DNA of 64,000 nucleotides from Rhizobiaceae bacterium (GCA_023953845.1 JAMLJC010000001.1:2924501-2988500), one strand, 5' to 3'; counted from the first letter of the stretch, positions 21,823 to 30,310 are shown. Notes: generated by a model from the letters alone, not told the origin. Translations and numbers: made by a program.

Positions 21823-22212
21823 CGGCGGCTGACCTGCAATCCATATCCTGAAAGCGCAGCTTCGAGGCCGCTCCGCGACCTGCGAGCGGAAGCTGCTGCG
21901 ATCGCGTCTCCCGCAAGACGTTTACGCACCCGCAAACCCATCTGGCACCGTGCGCACTGCCGAGGAATTCGCTTGCCTCGCCATGCGCGCGAAAAGAGTT
22001 GCACAACCTGTGATTTTAGTATGCCAAGAATACGGCATAAAATTATCTCATAAGTTGCAAAACGCAATTGATATGCGGATAAATCGCCTATAGGTTGTAG
22101 TTTAGGCAGACGTCAGATGATTGAAGGTTGTACCGCTCGCGGTCGCGCGAGCGAATGGCGGCGTCTGTCCTGAAACGGGCGGAGTGCCCTTCGAGCGACA
22201 AGGAGCCGCGAA
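21823..22212. other. 390-bp non-coding region with hairpin and AT-rich, palindromic leader
   Basis: The first third contains a hairpin built from GCAGCTT (21856-21862), CCGCTC (21868-21873), GAGCGG (21884-21889) and AAGCTGC (21890-21896). No T-run follows, so it is not a classic terminator. From about 22000 to 22130 the sequence turns AT-rich and holds TATGCC-N8-GGCATA (22020-22039) and TTGC-AAAAC-GCAA (22055-22067). This probably includes the promoter and operators of the gene at 22213. I find no convincing ORF. Confidence 0.5.
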
Positions 22213-22941
22213 ATGGCAGTGAAGGTGATCTCTTACGGTTTCCTCAGCGATTACGAGCAGGACGCTGACGGTTTTACGTATTTCGGGGCGGGCAATACCG
22301 CGGCCGGATGGCACAGCAAGCAATCCTGGTCGGCGCCCGGGCTGATCGAGACGCTGTTGTCGAAGATCTTTCGTTTACCTCTCCGGCAGCCGGAGCTTGA
22401 AGCCACCGTCGGGCTGAAGGTTCACTACCGCACGGGCGAGGATGCGTCGCCGACCAATGCCAGCGGGGACAAGTACAAGGTGGACGGCGGCTACCAGCAG
22501 GACGGCGTGCACAATGCCAGCGGCACGAACACCAACCGCGCTTCATGGAACGTGGATTTCTCGCTCTACGACAGGGACGGGGATTTCACCGGCGCCTATG
22601 TGTGGGTGGATATCAACCCGACTATTGCGACGGACTACCTGAAGTTCAAATATGACAAGCAGAGCAACGCTTTCGTCGCCGAGGACAGGAACGGCAATCT
22701 GCGCGTGCTTGGCGTGGGAGACGGCAATGGCGGCGAACCGGGAGAGGTTCTGCAGGATTCCATCAACCTGCTGTTCTTCAAGGATCTTATCGACAATGAC
22801 GGAAACGCGAGGAACGGGTTTCAGGAATGGGACCTCGAACACGGCACCTTCGACTTTGTCGTTGGCCAGTTCGACAATGGCTCATTGAAGACGAACGTCA
22901 CGGTGAATGTCGGGGAAATGCTGATTCCCGACGTCGCGTAG
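22213..22941 (+). CDS. Orphan protein of unknown function, Asp/Gly/Asn-rich, beta-type
   Basis: 242 residues starting MAVKVISYGFLSDYEQ, with AAGGAG 7 bases before the ATG. I do not recognise a named family. There is no signal peptide or membrane helix. The sequence is rich in aromatic residues, D, G and N, and is predicted mostly beta: ASWNVDFSLYDRDGDFTGAY, VWVDINPTIATDYLKFKYD, WDLEHGTFDFVVGQFDNGSL. These phrases loosely recall the core of secreted PEP-CTERM-type surface proteins, but both the signal peptide and sorting tail are absent. Base composition is less G+C-rich than neighbours and the leader is unusually AT-rich, which hints at acquisition. It is a stand-alone gene. Confidence 0.75.
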   Translation: MAVKVISYGFLSDYEQDADGFTYFGAGNTAAGWHSKQSWSAPGLIETLLSKIFRLPLRQPELEATVGLKVHYRTGEDASPTNASGDKYKVDGGYQQDGVHNASGTNTNRASWNVDFSLYDRDGDFTGAYVWVDINPTIATDYLKFKYDKQSNAFVAEDRNGNLRVLGVGDGNGGEPGEVLQDSINLLFFKDLIDNDGNARNGFQEWDLEHGTFDFVVGQFDNGSLKTNVTVNVGEMLIPDVA

Positions 22942-23023
22942 AGGCTGGTCGGGACGGCGATCGGCACTGACCTCCGTGCGGTATCCTGCTGTCCGGCTGG
23001 TTGCATGCGCGACACGGCCGCGA

Positions 23024-24613
23024 TCAGAACAGCGATCCCTGACCGCCCGTTTCCTTCGCCTTCAACGATTTCGCGCGGGATGGCGCATCGGGCTTCGGAG
23101 CGGGTTGGGAAGTGCCGCCGCCCGTTGCGGTCGCGGCGGCCTTGCCGTCCGCGAAGGTGAGTTGCAATGCCTGTCCGGCGGCGATCTCGGCCGCGCGCCT
23201 GATGACGTTGCCCTCACCATCGGCGACCAGCGAATAGCCGCGTTCGAGGATCGATTCGTGGGAGGTCCGCAGCGTGGCGAGCATGCGGTGCGCCTGCGCA
23301 AGGCGGTTGCAGAGGCGCTCCAGCCGCGCGCCTTCGGCGAGATCGAGACGGCGCTCGAGGCTGGTGACGGATGTTCGCAACATTATGTTGCGACGTTGCA
23401 GGGCATCCGGCCGGACGCGAGCGGAGAGGCGCGAAAACGCCTGCCGGCAGGCCGCAAGCCGCCGCGCGAGCGCCTGAAAACTGCGCAAGCCGTCGCGCTC
23501 GGCGCGTTTGCGCGTGTCCGCGATGCGCAGCATCAGCGTCGCCGGCGTCAGCCGCGCCGCGTTGAGCCGCGCCCGGCGGCGCTCGGTCCCGGCCGTCAGC
23601 CCGCGCGAGAGGCGGCTTGCCGCTTCGTCGAAACGGCGGCGCGGCAGCGCCAGAAGCTGGTCGGGTGAGGGCAGGGCGCGGGCGGCCGAGCGCAGCGCCT
23701 GCCGCCTTTTGTCGAAATGCCTGACGACGCAGTTACCGAGCCGCGCATGCAGGCTCACGATCGTCGCCTGGAGATCCGCCTTCACCGGCACGGCGAGTTC
23801 GGCGGCGCCCGTCGGCGTCGGCGCGCGCACGTCGGCGGCATAGTCGACCAGCGTCCAGTCGGTTTCGTGGCCGACCGCCGAGATCACCGGAATGTCCGAG
23901 GCGGCGACGGTGCGCGCCAGCCCCTCGTCGTTGAAACCCCAAAGATCTTCGAGGCTGCCGCCGCCGCGCGCGACGATCAGCAGGTCGGGCCGCGGAATCG
24001 GCCCGCCATGTTCCAGCGCATTGAAGCCGGCGACGGCCGCCGACACTTCCGCGCCGGCCGTCTCGCCCTGCACGCGCACCGGCCAGACCAGCACATGCAG
24101 CGGAAAGCGGTCGGCGATGCGGTGCAATATGTCCCGGATGACCGCGCCGGTGGGCGATGTCACCACGCCGATGACGCGCGGCATGTAGGGCAGGAGCTGC
24201 TTGCGGGCCGGATCGAACAGGCCTTCCGCCTGCAGCCGCCGCTTGCGTTCCTCCAGCAGCGCCATCAGCGCGCCGGCGCCGGCCGGCTCCAGATTGTCGA
24301 TGACGATCTGGTATTTGGAGGAGCCGGGATAGGTCGTCAGCCGTCCTGTCGCGATCACTTCCATGCCCTCTTCGGGCCGGAAGCGCAGCTTCGACATGGT
24401 GCCTTTCCAGATCACGGCTTCCAGCCGCGCCCGCTCGTCCTTCAGCGCGAAATAGGCATGGCCGGAGGAATGCGGCCCGCGATAGCCGGAAATCTCGCCG
24501 CGCACGCGCACATGGCCGAAGGCATCCTCGACCGTGCGTTTCAGCGCATTGGAGATCTCCCTGACCGTGAATTCGGCCGCGTTGCTGCGCGATTCGGGAA
24601 GGAGATCGTCCAT
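23024..24613 (-). CDS. xseA: Exodeoxyribonuclease VII large subunit
   Basis: 529 residues. The N-terminal OB-fold begins EFTVREISNALKRTVEDAFG and includes VRGEISGYRGPHSSGHAYF. The catalytic tRNA-like nuclease domain contains VGVVTSPTGAVIRDILHRI, LIVARGGGSLEDLWGFNDE and PVISAVGHETDWTL. A long helical region follows, and a low-complexity tail with extra A, T and P is common in rhizobial XseA. With XseB (not in the window) it degrades single-stranded DNA in repair. The protein is slightly longer than enterobacterial XseA because of the tail. Confidence 0.95.
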   Translation of the reverse strand: MDDLLPESRSNAAEFTVREISNALKRTVEDAFGHVRVRGEISGYRGPHSSGHAYFALKDERARLEAVIWKGTMSKLRFRPEEGMEVIATGRLTTYPGSSKYQIVIDNLEPAGAGALMALLEERKRRLQAEGLFDPARKQLLPYMPRVIGVVTSPTGAVIRDILHRIADRFPLHVLVWPVRVQGETAGAEVSAAVAGFNALEHGGPIPRPDLLIVARGGGSLEDLWGFNDEGLARTVAASDIPVISAVGHETDWTLVDYAADVRAPTPTGAAELAVPVKADLQATIVSLHARLGNCVVRHFDKRRQALRSAARALPSPDQLLALPRRRFDEAASRLSRGLTAGTERRRARLNAARLTPATLMLRIADTRKRAERDGLRSFQALARRLAACRQAFSRLSARVRPDALQRRNIMLRTSVTSLERRLDLAEGARLERLCNRLAQAHRMLATLRTSHESILERGYSLVADGEGNVIRRAAEIAAGQALQLTFADGKAAATATGGGTSQPAPKPDAPSRAKSLKAKETGGQGSLF

Positions 24614-24678
24614 CGGATCATTGAAGGCACGTCGGCCGGCGGGTCAAGGCGTGGAGCGCCTGCCTGCGTCGGCAGCGC

Positions 24679-25647
24679 CTACCATCCGGGAGAAACCAGC
24701 GCCGGCTTGCCGTGCCGGCCGCGTCCCAGCCCGATGGCCGAGATCGCCGGCAGGTCGATCGCCGCCACCGCTTCCGGCACGGTGATGTTGTCCAGGCTTT
24801 CGGAGATGTGCCGCGCCAGCGCCTCGACGAGATCGGGCCGGTCGGTCGGGCCGCGCATGATGCCGATCATGCAGTCGGGCAGTTCGCCAAACCCGTCGGC
24901 GTCGCCCAGCACGCGCATGCCGGGCCTCAGCGCGCATTCCGGCAGCACGGATATTGCGAGCCCGGAAAGCACCGCCGCCGTGATGACGGTAGCCGAGAAG
25001 CTGGTGAAGAGCACGCGATAGTCGCGGCCCATTCGGTCGAGCACGTCGCAGGCAGCGCGCCGCCAGATGCAGGTCGGCCGGCCGAAGGCCATCGGCAGCT
25101 GCTTCTGCTCGTGCACCACATGGTTGGCGGAGGTCACCCAGAGAAGCGGCTCGCGCCGCACGATCTCGGACGGCGCGTTGGCGTCGTTGTGCGTGACCAG
25201 CGCGATGTCGAGATTGCCGCGCTTCAGGTGCTCGCGCAGGCCCGGCGTCGGCTCGCAGATCACCGACAGTTCCACGCGCGGATTGGAACGCGAGAAGCGC
25301 GCCATGATCTCCGGCAGGAACCGGTCGGCATAGTCGTCCGGCGTGCCAATGCGGATGTGGCCTTCGAGGCTGTTGTCGTCGAAGGCGGCAAGCGTCTCGC
25401 GGTTCAGCCGGATCATGCGGCGCGCGTAGGTGAGCAGCTTTTCGCCTTCCTCGGTCAGCCTGTTGCTGCGTCCGTCCTTCTCGAACAGCGGCTTGCCGAT
25501 GCGTTCCTCCAGCCGCCGCATCTGCATGGAAACGGCCGATTGCGTGCGGTGCACCTCCTCCGCCGCGCGGGTGAAGCTGCCTGTATCGGCGATGCTGATG
25601 AAGGTCTGCAGCTGATCGAGATCGAGCGGAGCGGCGGGCATGGACAT
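24679..25647 (-). CDS. LysR-family transcriptional regulator
   Basis: 322 residues. The N-terminal winged helix is LDQLQTFISIADTGSFTRAA followed by HRTQSAVSMQMRRLEERIGK. The effector domain begins near residue 95 (GHIRIGTPDDYADRFLPEIM). It is divergent from the small DUF1127 gene at 25817, an arrangement frequent in rhizobia. Candidate sites lie in the 169-bp gap: CATCA-N7-TGATG (25652-25668) close to its own start and GATTAATC (25692-25699). It probably controls itself and the DUF1127 gene. The inducer is unknown. The start could be M1 or M3. Confidence 0.92.
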   Translation of the reverse strand: MSMPAAPLDLDQLQTFISIADTGSFTRAAEEVHRTQSAVSMQMRRLEERIGKPLFEKDGRSNRLTEEGEKLLTYARRMIRLNRETLAAFDDNSLEGHIRIGTPDDYADRFLPEIMARFSRSNPRVELSVICEPTPGLREHLKRGNLDIALVTHNDANAPSEIVRREPLLWVTSANHVVHEQKQLPMAFGRPTCIWRRAACDVLDRMGRDYRVLFTSFSATVITAAVLSGLAISVLPECALRPGMRVLGDADGFGELPDCMIGIMRGPTDRPDLVEALARHISESLDNITVPEAVAAIDLPAISAIGLGRGRHGKPALVSPGW

Positions 25648-25816
25648 AATCCATCAGGATTGTTGATGCTGAAGATTAAAAACATTCGTTGGATTAATCA
25701 ATCGCTTTTGGCGATATTGCCGGCGTCACCAACGGACGCAGGTTCCGCGCGCGGGCGGCTCTGGATCGAGAGCGCCGCGACGGGAAAACCGCGTCGATAC
25801 GACATGGAGAAAGACG
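25648..25816. promoter_or_regulatory. Divergent operator region between lysR and DUF1127 gene
   Basis: The AT-rich gap contains a 17-bp dyad CATCA-N7-TGATG at 25652-25668, of the LysR T-N11-A type, and the palindrome GATTAATC at 25692-25699. These are the obvious candidates for recall and activation sites of the adjacent LysR protein. Confidence 0.6.
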
Positions 25817-26098
25817 ATGACCACGATCGAACACAGCCATTTCGCGATGCCTTCCGCGCGCCCGGCGATTTCGACGCGCGTCGTCAATCTCGTATGGAAA
25901 GCGCTTCGCGCCTATCGCAACCGCCGCGCGATCTACCACCTCGGCGAGATGACGGACACCGAACTCGCCGATATCGGCCTGCGCCGCGCCGATCTCTATC
26001 TTGCCCATGCCTCGCCCTTCGGCGTCGATCCGACGGAACGGCTGGGCATCATCGCAGAGGCACGCGCCACCGAAGCGCTCGCCCGTCAGGTCAGCTGA
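25817..26098 (+). CDS. DUF1127 domain protein
   Basis: 93 residues with the DUF1127 core WKALRAYRNRRAIYHLGEMT and DTELADIGLRRADLYLA at residues 27-65. The core is arginine-rich. The ATG follows GAGAAAGACG. DUF1127 proteins are small, abundant and stress- or growth-phase-regulated in alphaproteobacteria; some bind RNA and influence phosphate or motility physiology. Divergence from a LysR gene suggests dedicated control. It has its own terminator at 26168. Confidence 0.9.
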   Translation: MTTIEHSHFAMPSARPAISTRVVNLVWKALRAYRNRRAIYHLGEMTDTELADIGLRRADLYLAHASPFGVDPTERLGIIAEARATEALARQVS

Positions 26099-26167
26099 TT
26101 GCCGACAACAGGATTTGCAGGCGTTCCCTGACTCTCCTGCCGGTTTTCCCCTCCCGGCTGCCTGCAT

Positions 26168-26203
26168 CGAGCCCGGTCCGTTCCCCACGGATCGGGCTTT
26201 TTC
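26168..26203 (+). terminator. Terminator of the DUF1127 gene
   Basis: A 12-bp stem AGCCCGGTCCGT / ACGGATCGGGCT (one G-U pair) with a 5-nt loop and TTTTTCTT tail. It ends 6 bp before the convergent small membrane protein gene. Confidence 0.9.
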
Positions 26204-26208
26204 TTGCG

Positions 26209-26505
26209 TCAAAGCTGATTGACGAATGAAATAATCCAGTCCCGGCATACAAAGACTACGGCAGCGGCTGCAGATAGAACTATCAAAAGGATGTAACCAC
26301 TCGTGTTTTCTTTTGTGGTCGGTTTCCACTGAGAGTGTATCGGCTCGCCATATCTGAGTGCACGCCAAGCTTGACTGAAGTCTGGCGCTCCTCCGGGGTC
26401 AATGAGATCGTAGGATGCTACAACCCAGACGAAGCCGGCTATTATGCCCAAGAGCAAGATACAGACGAACCATTCACCCAGACTGAGCGCAGCGAGATCA
26501 ATCAC
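26209..26505 (-). CDS. Small two-helix membrane protein, paralogue B
   Basis: 98 residues from a GTG at 26505. Helix 1 is about residues 10-30 (EWFVCILLLGIIAGFVWVVA), the loop carries SYDLIDPGGAPDF and RALRYGEPI, and helix 2 is about residues 70-90 (GYILLIVLSAAAAVVFVC). The first 14 residues MIDLAALSLGEWFV and the final NQL are identical to those of the gene at 26578-26877. I do not recognise the family. Upstream of its start is a remnant of the last codons of the DUF937-type gene (reading as ERFR-stop), so it arose by tandem duplication of the downstream module. Confidence 0.8.
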   Translation of the reverse strand: MIDLAALSLGEWFVCILLLGIIAGFVWVVASYDLIDPGGAPDFSQAWRALRYGEPIHSQWKPTTKENTSGYILLIVLSAAAAVVFVCRDWIISFVNQL

Positions 26506-26577
26506 CGAAACCTCTCCACGCCGTTCCTCCCGGGGTTACACCCGGCCGGTTCATTCCTCCGTGGACCGGGTTTTTCT
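26506..26577. repeat. Junction of the tandem duplication
   Basis: On the minus strand the bases just before the 26505 start read GAGAGGTTTCGGTGATTGAT, matching GACCGGTTTCGGTGATTGAT at the 26877 start. At the other end, both copies finish just beside a GGGCTTTTTCTT or CCGGGTTTTTCTT sequence. The duplicated unit therefore ran from the last codons of the DUF937 gene through the small gene and into the DUF1127 terminator, about 370 bp. Confidence 0.7.
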
Positions 26578-26877
26578 TCATAGCTGGTTGATCAGGTCGA
26601 TAACCCAGGAATGGCCGACCACCAATGCCATTGCAGTCAATATCAGAAGAACGCGCAAGACGTAGCCGGGGGCGTTGTCTGCGTTTGACGTGTTCCAGAA
26701 CGGCGTTTCGAGCGGCTCGCCGTGCTTCAGCGCGCTCCAGACACCCCTTGGACCCAGTGGGGTCTTGGGATTTATGAGATCGTACTTCTCCTCCGTCCAC
26801 CATATCGCCAGCGCTAAAGCAATAAATGCCAGAATAACGAACCACTCACCCAGACTGAGCGCCGCGAGATCAATCAC
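26578..26877 (-). CDS. Small two-helix membrane protein, paralogue A, coupled to DUF937 gene
   Basis: 99 residues starting at a GTG (26877-26875) that overlaps the stop codon of the upstream gene as GTGA, so translation is coupled. Helix 1 is WFVILAFIALALAIWW, followed by a charged loop TEEKYDLINPKTPLGPRGVW and LKHGEPLETPFW, and helix 2 is VLRVLLILTAMALVVG. The pattern EKYDLINP/ASYDLIDP, a-WxALxxGEP and the NQL ending are shared with paralogue B. The function is unknown. Coupling suggests stoichiometric production with the DUF937-like protein. Confidence 0.8.
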   Translation of the reverse strand: MIDLAALSLGEWFVILAFIALALAIWWTEEKYDLINPKTPLGPRGVWSALKHGEPLETPFWNTSNADNAPGYVLRVLLILTAMALVVGHSWVIDLINQL

Positions 26878-27842
26878 CGAAACCGGTCCATGCCGCGCGT
26901 GAACTGCTCGAAGATCGACTCCATGCCCTTCTGATAGTCGTCGCGCTGTTTGCGGCCGGACTCGAACATGTCGCCAAAGATGTCGTCATAGGGGTTTTTC
27001 TGCCGGCCGCCCGGTGCGCGCTGTTGGCGCTGGCGCGGCTGCGGTTCCGGCTCGGGCGCCTGCGGCTGGCCGCCGCCGCGCATCATCTCCTCCAGAATCT
27101 TGCCCCACGGATTGCTGCCCATCGGGTTCTGGCCGCCTGAGGGGGCTTGCTGGCCCGCGCCGCCGCCGAACATATCCTGCAACACCTTGCCGAAGGGGTT
27201 GTCCATCGGCCCTGACGATTGCGGCGAGGATGTCTGCTGGCCGCCGCCCATCATGTCCTTGAGGATCTTGCCGAACGGATTGTCGAGCGGATCGGCCGAC
27301 TGAGGCGTCTGGCGCTGCTGCGGCTGCCCGCCACCCATGCCCTGCTTCATCATCTGCTCGATGATCTCGCCGAGCGGATTGTTCGCCGCGCCGAAGCCGC
27401 CGGCCTGCGCCGCCTGACCGGTGGATTGCCCGGTGGACTGCCTGAACATGCCGCCCATCAGCATCGTGGCCAGCGCCGGCAGCATCTGCTTCAGCACCTC
27501 CTGGCCGATGCCGGTCGCCTGCGCCGCCTGGCTGGCGACGGCGCGCGAAAGTTCCTTCGAGCCGAAGAGGTGCCCCAGAATGCCGTTGCCCTCGGCCATG
27601 CCCTGCGGCGTGAAGGCGGCGGCGGGATTGTCGAAATATTTCGCGTGCTGGCCGCTCGCCAGCGCCGTCAGGAAGTTGCCGATGCCGTAGGGGTCGGAGG
27701 CGTTCTGCCTAAAACCCTGGCTGAAGGCCGGCATCAGCGCCTCGACGGCCTGCTGCGCCTGCGCCTGCGACAGGCCGAACTGTCGCGCCAGCATCTCCAT
27801 ACCCTGGCCGTTCTGGTTGAGCATGTCATACAGGCTGGGCAT
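26874..27842 (-). CDS. DUF937 domain protein with five NPxGxI repeats
   Basis: 322 residues. The N-terminal 140 residues are a DUF937-type helical domain (MPSLYDMLNQNGQGMEMLAR, FGLSQAQAQQAVEALMPAFS). The rest is glycine-, glutamine- and proline-rich linker carrying five copies of an amphipathic module: N155PLGEIIEQMM, N188PFGKILKDMM, N215PFGKVLQDMF, N244PWGKILEEMM and the divergent N283PYDDIFGDMF. The spacing is 27-39 residues. The repeats look like short helices for homotypic or ligand binding. There is no signal peptide. It is translationally coupled to the small membrane protein at 26877. Confidence 0.85.
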   Translation of the reverse strand: MPSLYDMLNQNGQGMEMLARQFGLSQAQAQQAVEALMPAFSQGFRQNASDPYGIGNFLTALASGQHAKYFDNPAAAFTPQGMAEGNGILGHLFGSKELSRAVASQAAQATGIGQEVLKQMLPALATMLMGGMFRQSTGQSTGQAAQAGGFGAANNPLGEIIEQMMKQGMGGGQPQQRQTPQSADPLDNPFGKILKDMMGGGQQTSSPQSSGPMDNPFGKVLQDMFGGGAGQQAPSGGQNPMGSNPWGKILEEMMRGGGQPQAPEPEPQPRQRQQRAPGGRQKNPYDDIFGDMFESGRKQRDDYQKGMESIFEQFTRGMDRFR

Positions 27843-27918
27843 GGCTTTCCTCCGAGAGACGCACCAATCAACCTAGGGCTGATCGATGCGATCTTGAAGA
27901 GGAAAACGATCGGATTGG

Positions 27919-29292
27919 CTAATAGGCGTATTCGAGGAACGCCGGTTCGATCGAACCGCCCCAGCGCGTATTGTAGGCGCTTACCATTTCCTCTGCGCTG
28001 GTGGTGCCGCGCGCGACCACTTCGTCGAGCGTGTTGAGAAAACCGGTTTCGTCATAGCCTTCGCGGTTCTTGCGGCTCCGAGCCTTGAGGCCGTCGCGCG
28101 ATATAGCAAGCACTTCGCGCGCCACGTCGCGCAGGCCGCGGTTGCGGAACGGCGCGCCGAGCCCCTCGGCCGGCACCGCGTCGCGCATGGCGAGCACTTC
28201 CTGGTAGCTCCAGTCGGCGGTCAGCGTTTCGGCCGCGTCGAGCGCTGCCTCGTCGTAGAGAAGGCCGACCCAGAAGGCCGGAAGGGCGCAGATGCGCCGC
28301 CACGGACCGCCATCGGCGCCGCGCATTTCGAGGAAGTGCTTCAGCCGCACATCGGGGAACAGCGTGGAAAGATGGTTCGCCCAGTCGCCCATGGTCGGCA
28401 CGCCGTCCGGCACTTCGTTGCGCGCCTGCCCGGCCATGAAATGGCGGAACGTCATATGCGTCATGTCATGATAACGGCCGTCGCGGATGACGAAATACAT
28501 CGGCACGTCGAGCGCCCATTCGACATAGTCGGCGAAGCCGAGGTCGGGCGAGAAGCAGAATTCGAGAAGGCCTGAGCGCTGGTTGTCGGTGTCGCGCCAG
28601 ATCTCGCCACGCCAGCTCTGCAGCCCGTTCGGCCTGCCTTCGGTGAAGGGCGAGTTGGCGAAGAGCGCCGTCGACAGCGGCTGCAGCTTGAGCGACACCT
28701 GCATCTTGCGGCGCATGTCGGCTTCCGAGGAGAAGTCGAGATTCACCTGAATGGTACAGGTGCGGTACATCATGTCGAGGCCGTGACTGCCGACCTTCGG
28801 CATGTAGGCGGTCATGATCTCGTAGCGCGACTTCGGCATTCTGGGCGTTTCGGCCAATGTCCATTTGGGGCTGCCGCCAAGGCCGAGGAAGCGGATGCCG
28901 AGCGGCTCGGCGATCTCGCGCAGCTGCGCCAGATGCGCGTTGCCCTCGCGGCAGGTCTGGTGGATCGTCTCCAGCGGCGCGCCGGAAAGCTCGAATTGTC
29001 CGCCGGGCTCCAGGCTGATCGCGCCTTGTCCGGTCGGCTCGACCAGCCCGATGATGCGGCCGTCGTCGATGATCGGGTCCCAGCCCAGCGTCTTCTGCAT
29101 GCCCTCCAGCAGCGCGCGGATGCCACGCTCGCCGCCATAGGGCACGGGCGCGTGTCCATCGACATAGAAGGGGAATTTTTCGTGCTCGGTGCCGATCCGC
29201 CACTTCTCGCGCGGCTTGTTGCCGGCGGCGAGATAGGCGACGAGTTCGTCGACGCTCTCGACCGGCCGGAAATCCGTTGTGTCCCGCGCCAT
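27919..29292 (-). CDS. gshA: Glutamate-cysteine ligase
   Basis: 457 residues from the ATG at 29292 (MARDTTDFRPVESVDELVAY); the frame opens at 29313. It belongs to the plant/alphaproteobacterial GCS2-type class: KWRIGTEHEKFPFYVDGHAP, LEPGGQFELSGAPLETIHQT, TIQVNLDFSSEADMRRKMQV and HMTFRHFMAG. It joins glutamate and cysteine with ATP, the first step of glutathione synthesis in the cytosol. It is followed on the same strand, after 76 bp, by the DUF937 gene. A glutathione link to the GFA protein at 30353 is conceivable but not shown. Confidence 0.95.
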   Translation of the reverse strand: MARDTTDFRPVESVDELVAYLAAGNKPREKWRIGTEHEKFPFYVDGHAPVPYGGERGIRALLEGMQKTLGWDPIIDDGRIIGLVEPTGQGAISLEPGGQFELSGAPLETIHQTCREGNAHLAQLREIAEPLGIRFLGLGGSPKWTLAETPRMPKSRYEIMTAYMPKVGSHGLDMMYRTCTIQVNLDFSSEADMRRKMQVSLKLQPLSTALFANSPFTEGRPNGLQSWRGEIWRDTDNQRSGLLEFCFSPDLGFADYVEWALDVPMYFVIRDGRYHDMTHMTFRHFMAGQARNEVPDGVPTMGDWANHLSTLFPDVRLKHFLEMRGADGGPWRRICALPAFWVGLLYDEAALDAAETLTADWSYQEVLAMRDAVPAEGLGAPFRNRGLRDVAREVLAISRDGLKARSRKNREGYDETGFLNTLDEVVARGTTSAEEMVSAYNTRWGGSIEPAFLEYAY

Positions 29293-29497
29293 ATGCGCCG
29301 CCCTTCCTGACAAGTCCTGACTGCGCGCGTGTGATGGACGACAGGCGCGGTCGCGATCAAGCGAAATCTGTTGAGCCTCGATTCAATAGGAATTGAGTAC
29401 GCAATGCTGCCGGCGGGCGGAATGATCGTCCCGGATCGCCTTTTTCCGGGAAACGAAATCGTCGCCGGACTTCATGCCGCTGGCGTGGGGAGCCGGG

Positions 29498-30232
29498 CTA
29501 CCAGTCGCCGATTGTGGCCTGGATGACGGCGAGCGCCGCGACGGCGGCCGTATCGGCGCGCAGGATGCGCGGGCCGAGCGGAATCGCGGTGACGAAGGGC
29601 AGGGCGCGCAGCATGCGCCGCTCCTCTTCCGAAAAGCCGCCTTCGGGGCCGACGAGCAGGCCGAGCTTTTTCTCGCCGATGCCTGCAAGCTTGCTCATGG
29701 GATTGTTCGTGTCGGCGTCCTCGTCGCAAAAAATCAGGCGCCGGCCGTTTTCCCAATCGGCCAGCAGGCGATCGAGCTTTACGGTCTCCCGAACCTCAGG
29801 AACCGCGAGGATGCCGCATTGCTCCGCCGCCTCGATGACGTTGGCGCGCAACCGGTCGCTGCCCGGCCTGGCCACCTGCGTATGCTGCGTGGCGACGGGC
29901 TGCAGCACGCCTGCGCCCATCTCCACCGCCTTCTGCACGAGATAGTCGAGCCGCCCCTGCTTCAGCGGCGCGAAGCAGTAGATCAGATCGGGGAGTGGCG
30001 GCTGCGACCGCGTCTGCTCGACGGCGGCGAGCCGCACGGCCTTCTTCGTCTTTGCCGCGATCCGCACGAGCCATTCGCCGTCGCGGCCGTTGAAGGCCAG
30101 CAGTTCCGCCCCTTCGGCGAGCCGCAGCACATGCAGCAGATAGTGGCTCTGCTGCGGATCGGTCTCGAACTCCGCTCCGGCCGAAAGGGCGTCCGGCACG
30201 AAAATCCGCTGCATTCTGTAGTTGGCGCGCAT
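29498..30232 (-). CDS. rsmE: 16S rRNA (uracil1498-N3)-methyltransferase
   Basis: 244 residues from the ATG at 30232 (MRANYRMQRIFVPDAL); the internal ATG at 30214 is an alternative. The PUA-like N-terminus RIFVPDALSAGAEFETDPQQ and the SPOUT domain motifs DYLVQKAVEMGAGVLQPV, LLVGPEGGFSEEE and IPLGPRILRADTAAVAAL define RsmE. It methylates N3 of U1498 in 16S rRNA using SAM. It lies 205 bp upstream of gshA on the same strand, an order often kept in rhizobia. Confidence 0.94.
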   Translation of the reverse strand: MRANYRMQRIFVPDALSAGAEFETDPQQSHYLLHVLRLAEGAELLAFNGRDGEWLVRIAAKTKKAVRLAAVEQTRSQPPLPDLIYCFAPLKQGRLDYLVQKAVEMGAGVLQPVATQHTQVARPGSDRLRANVIEAAEQCGILAVPEVRETVKLDRLLADWENGRRLIFCDEDADTNNPMSKLAGIGEKKLGLLVGPEGGFSEEERRMLRALPFVTAIPLGPRILRADTAAVAALAVIQATIGDW

Positions 30233-30310
30233 CGGCGAGCAATGCGCGGGCCGTTTCCGGCAGTCAAGCCGGGCTGCGACCGCATTGGTCGCGTCCGGGA
30301 ACGCGACCTG

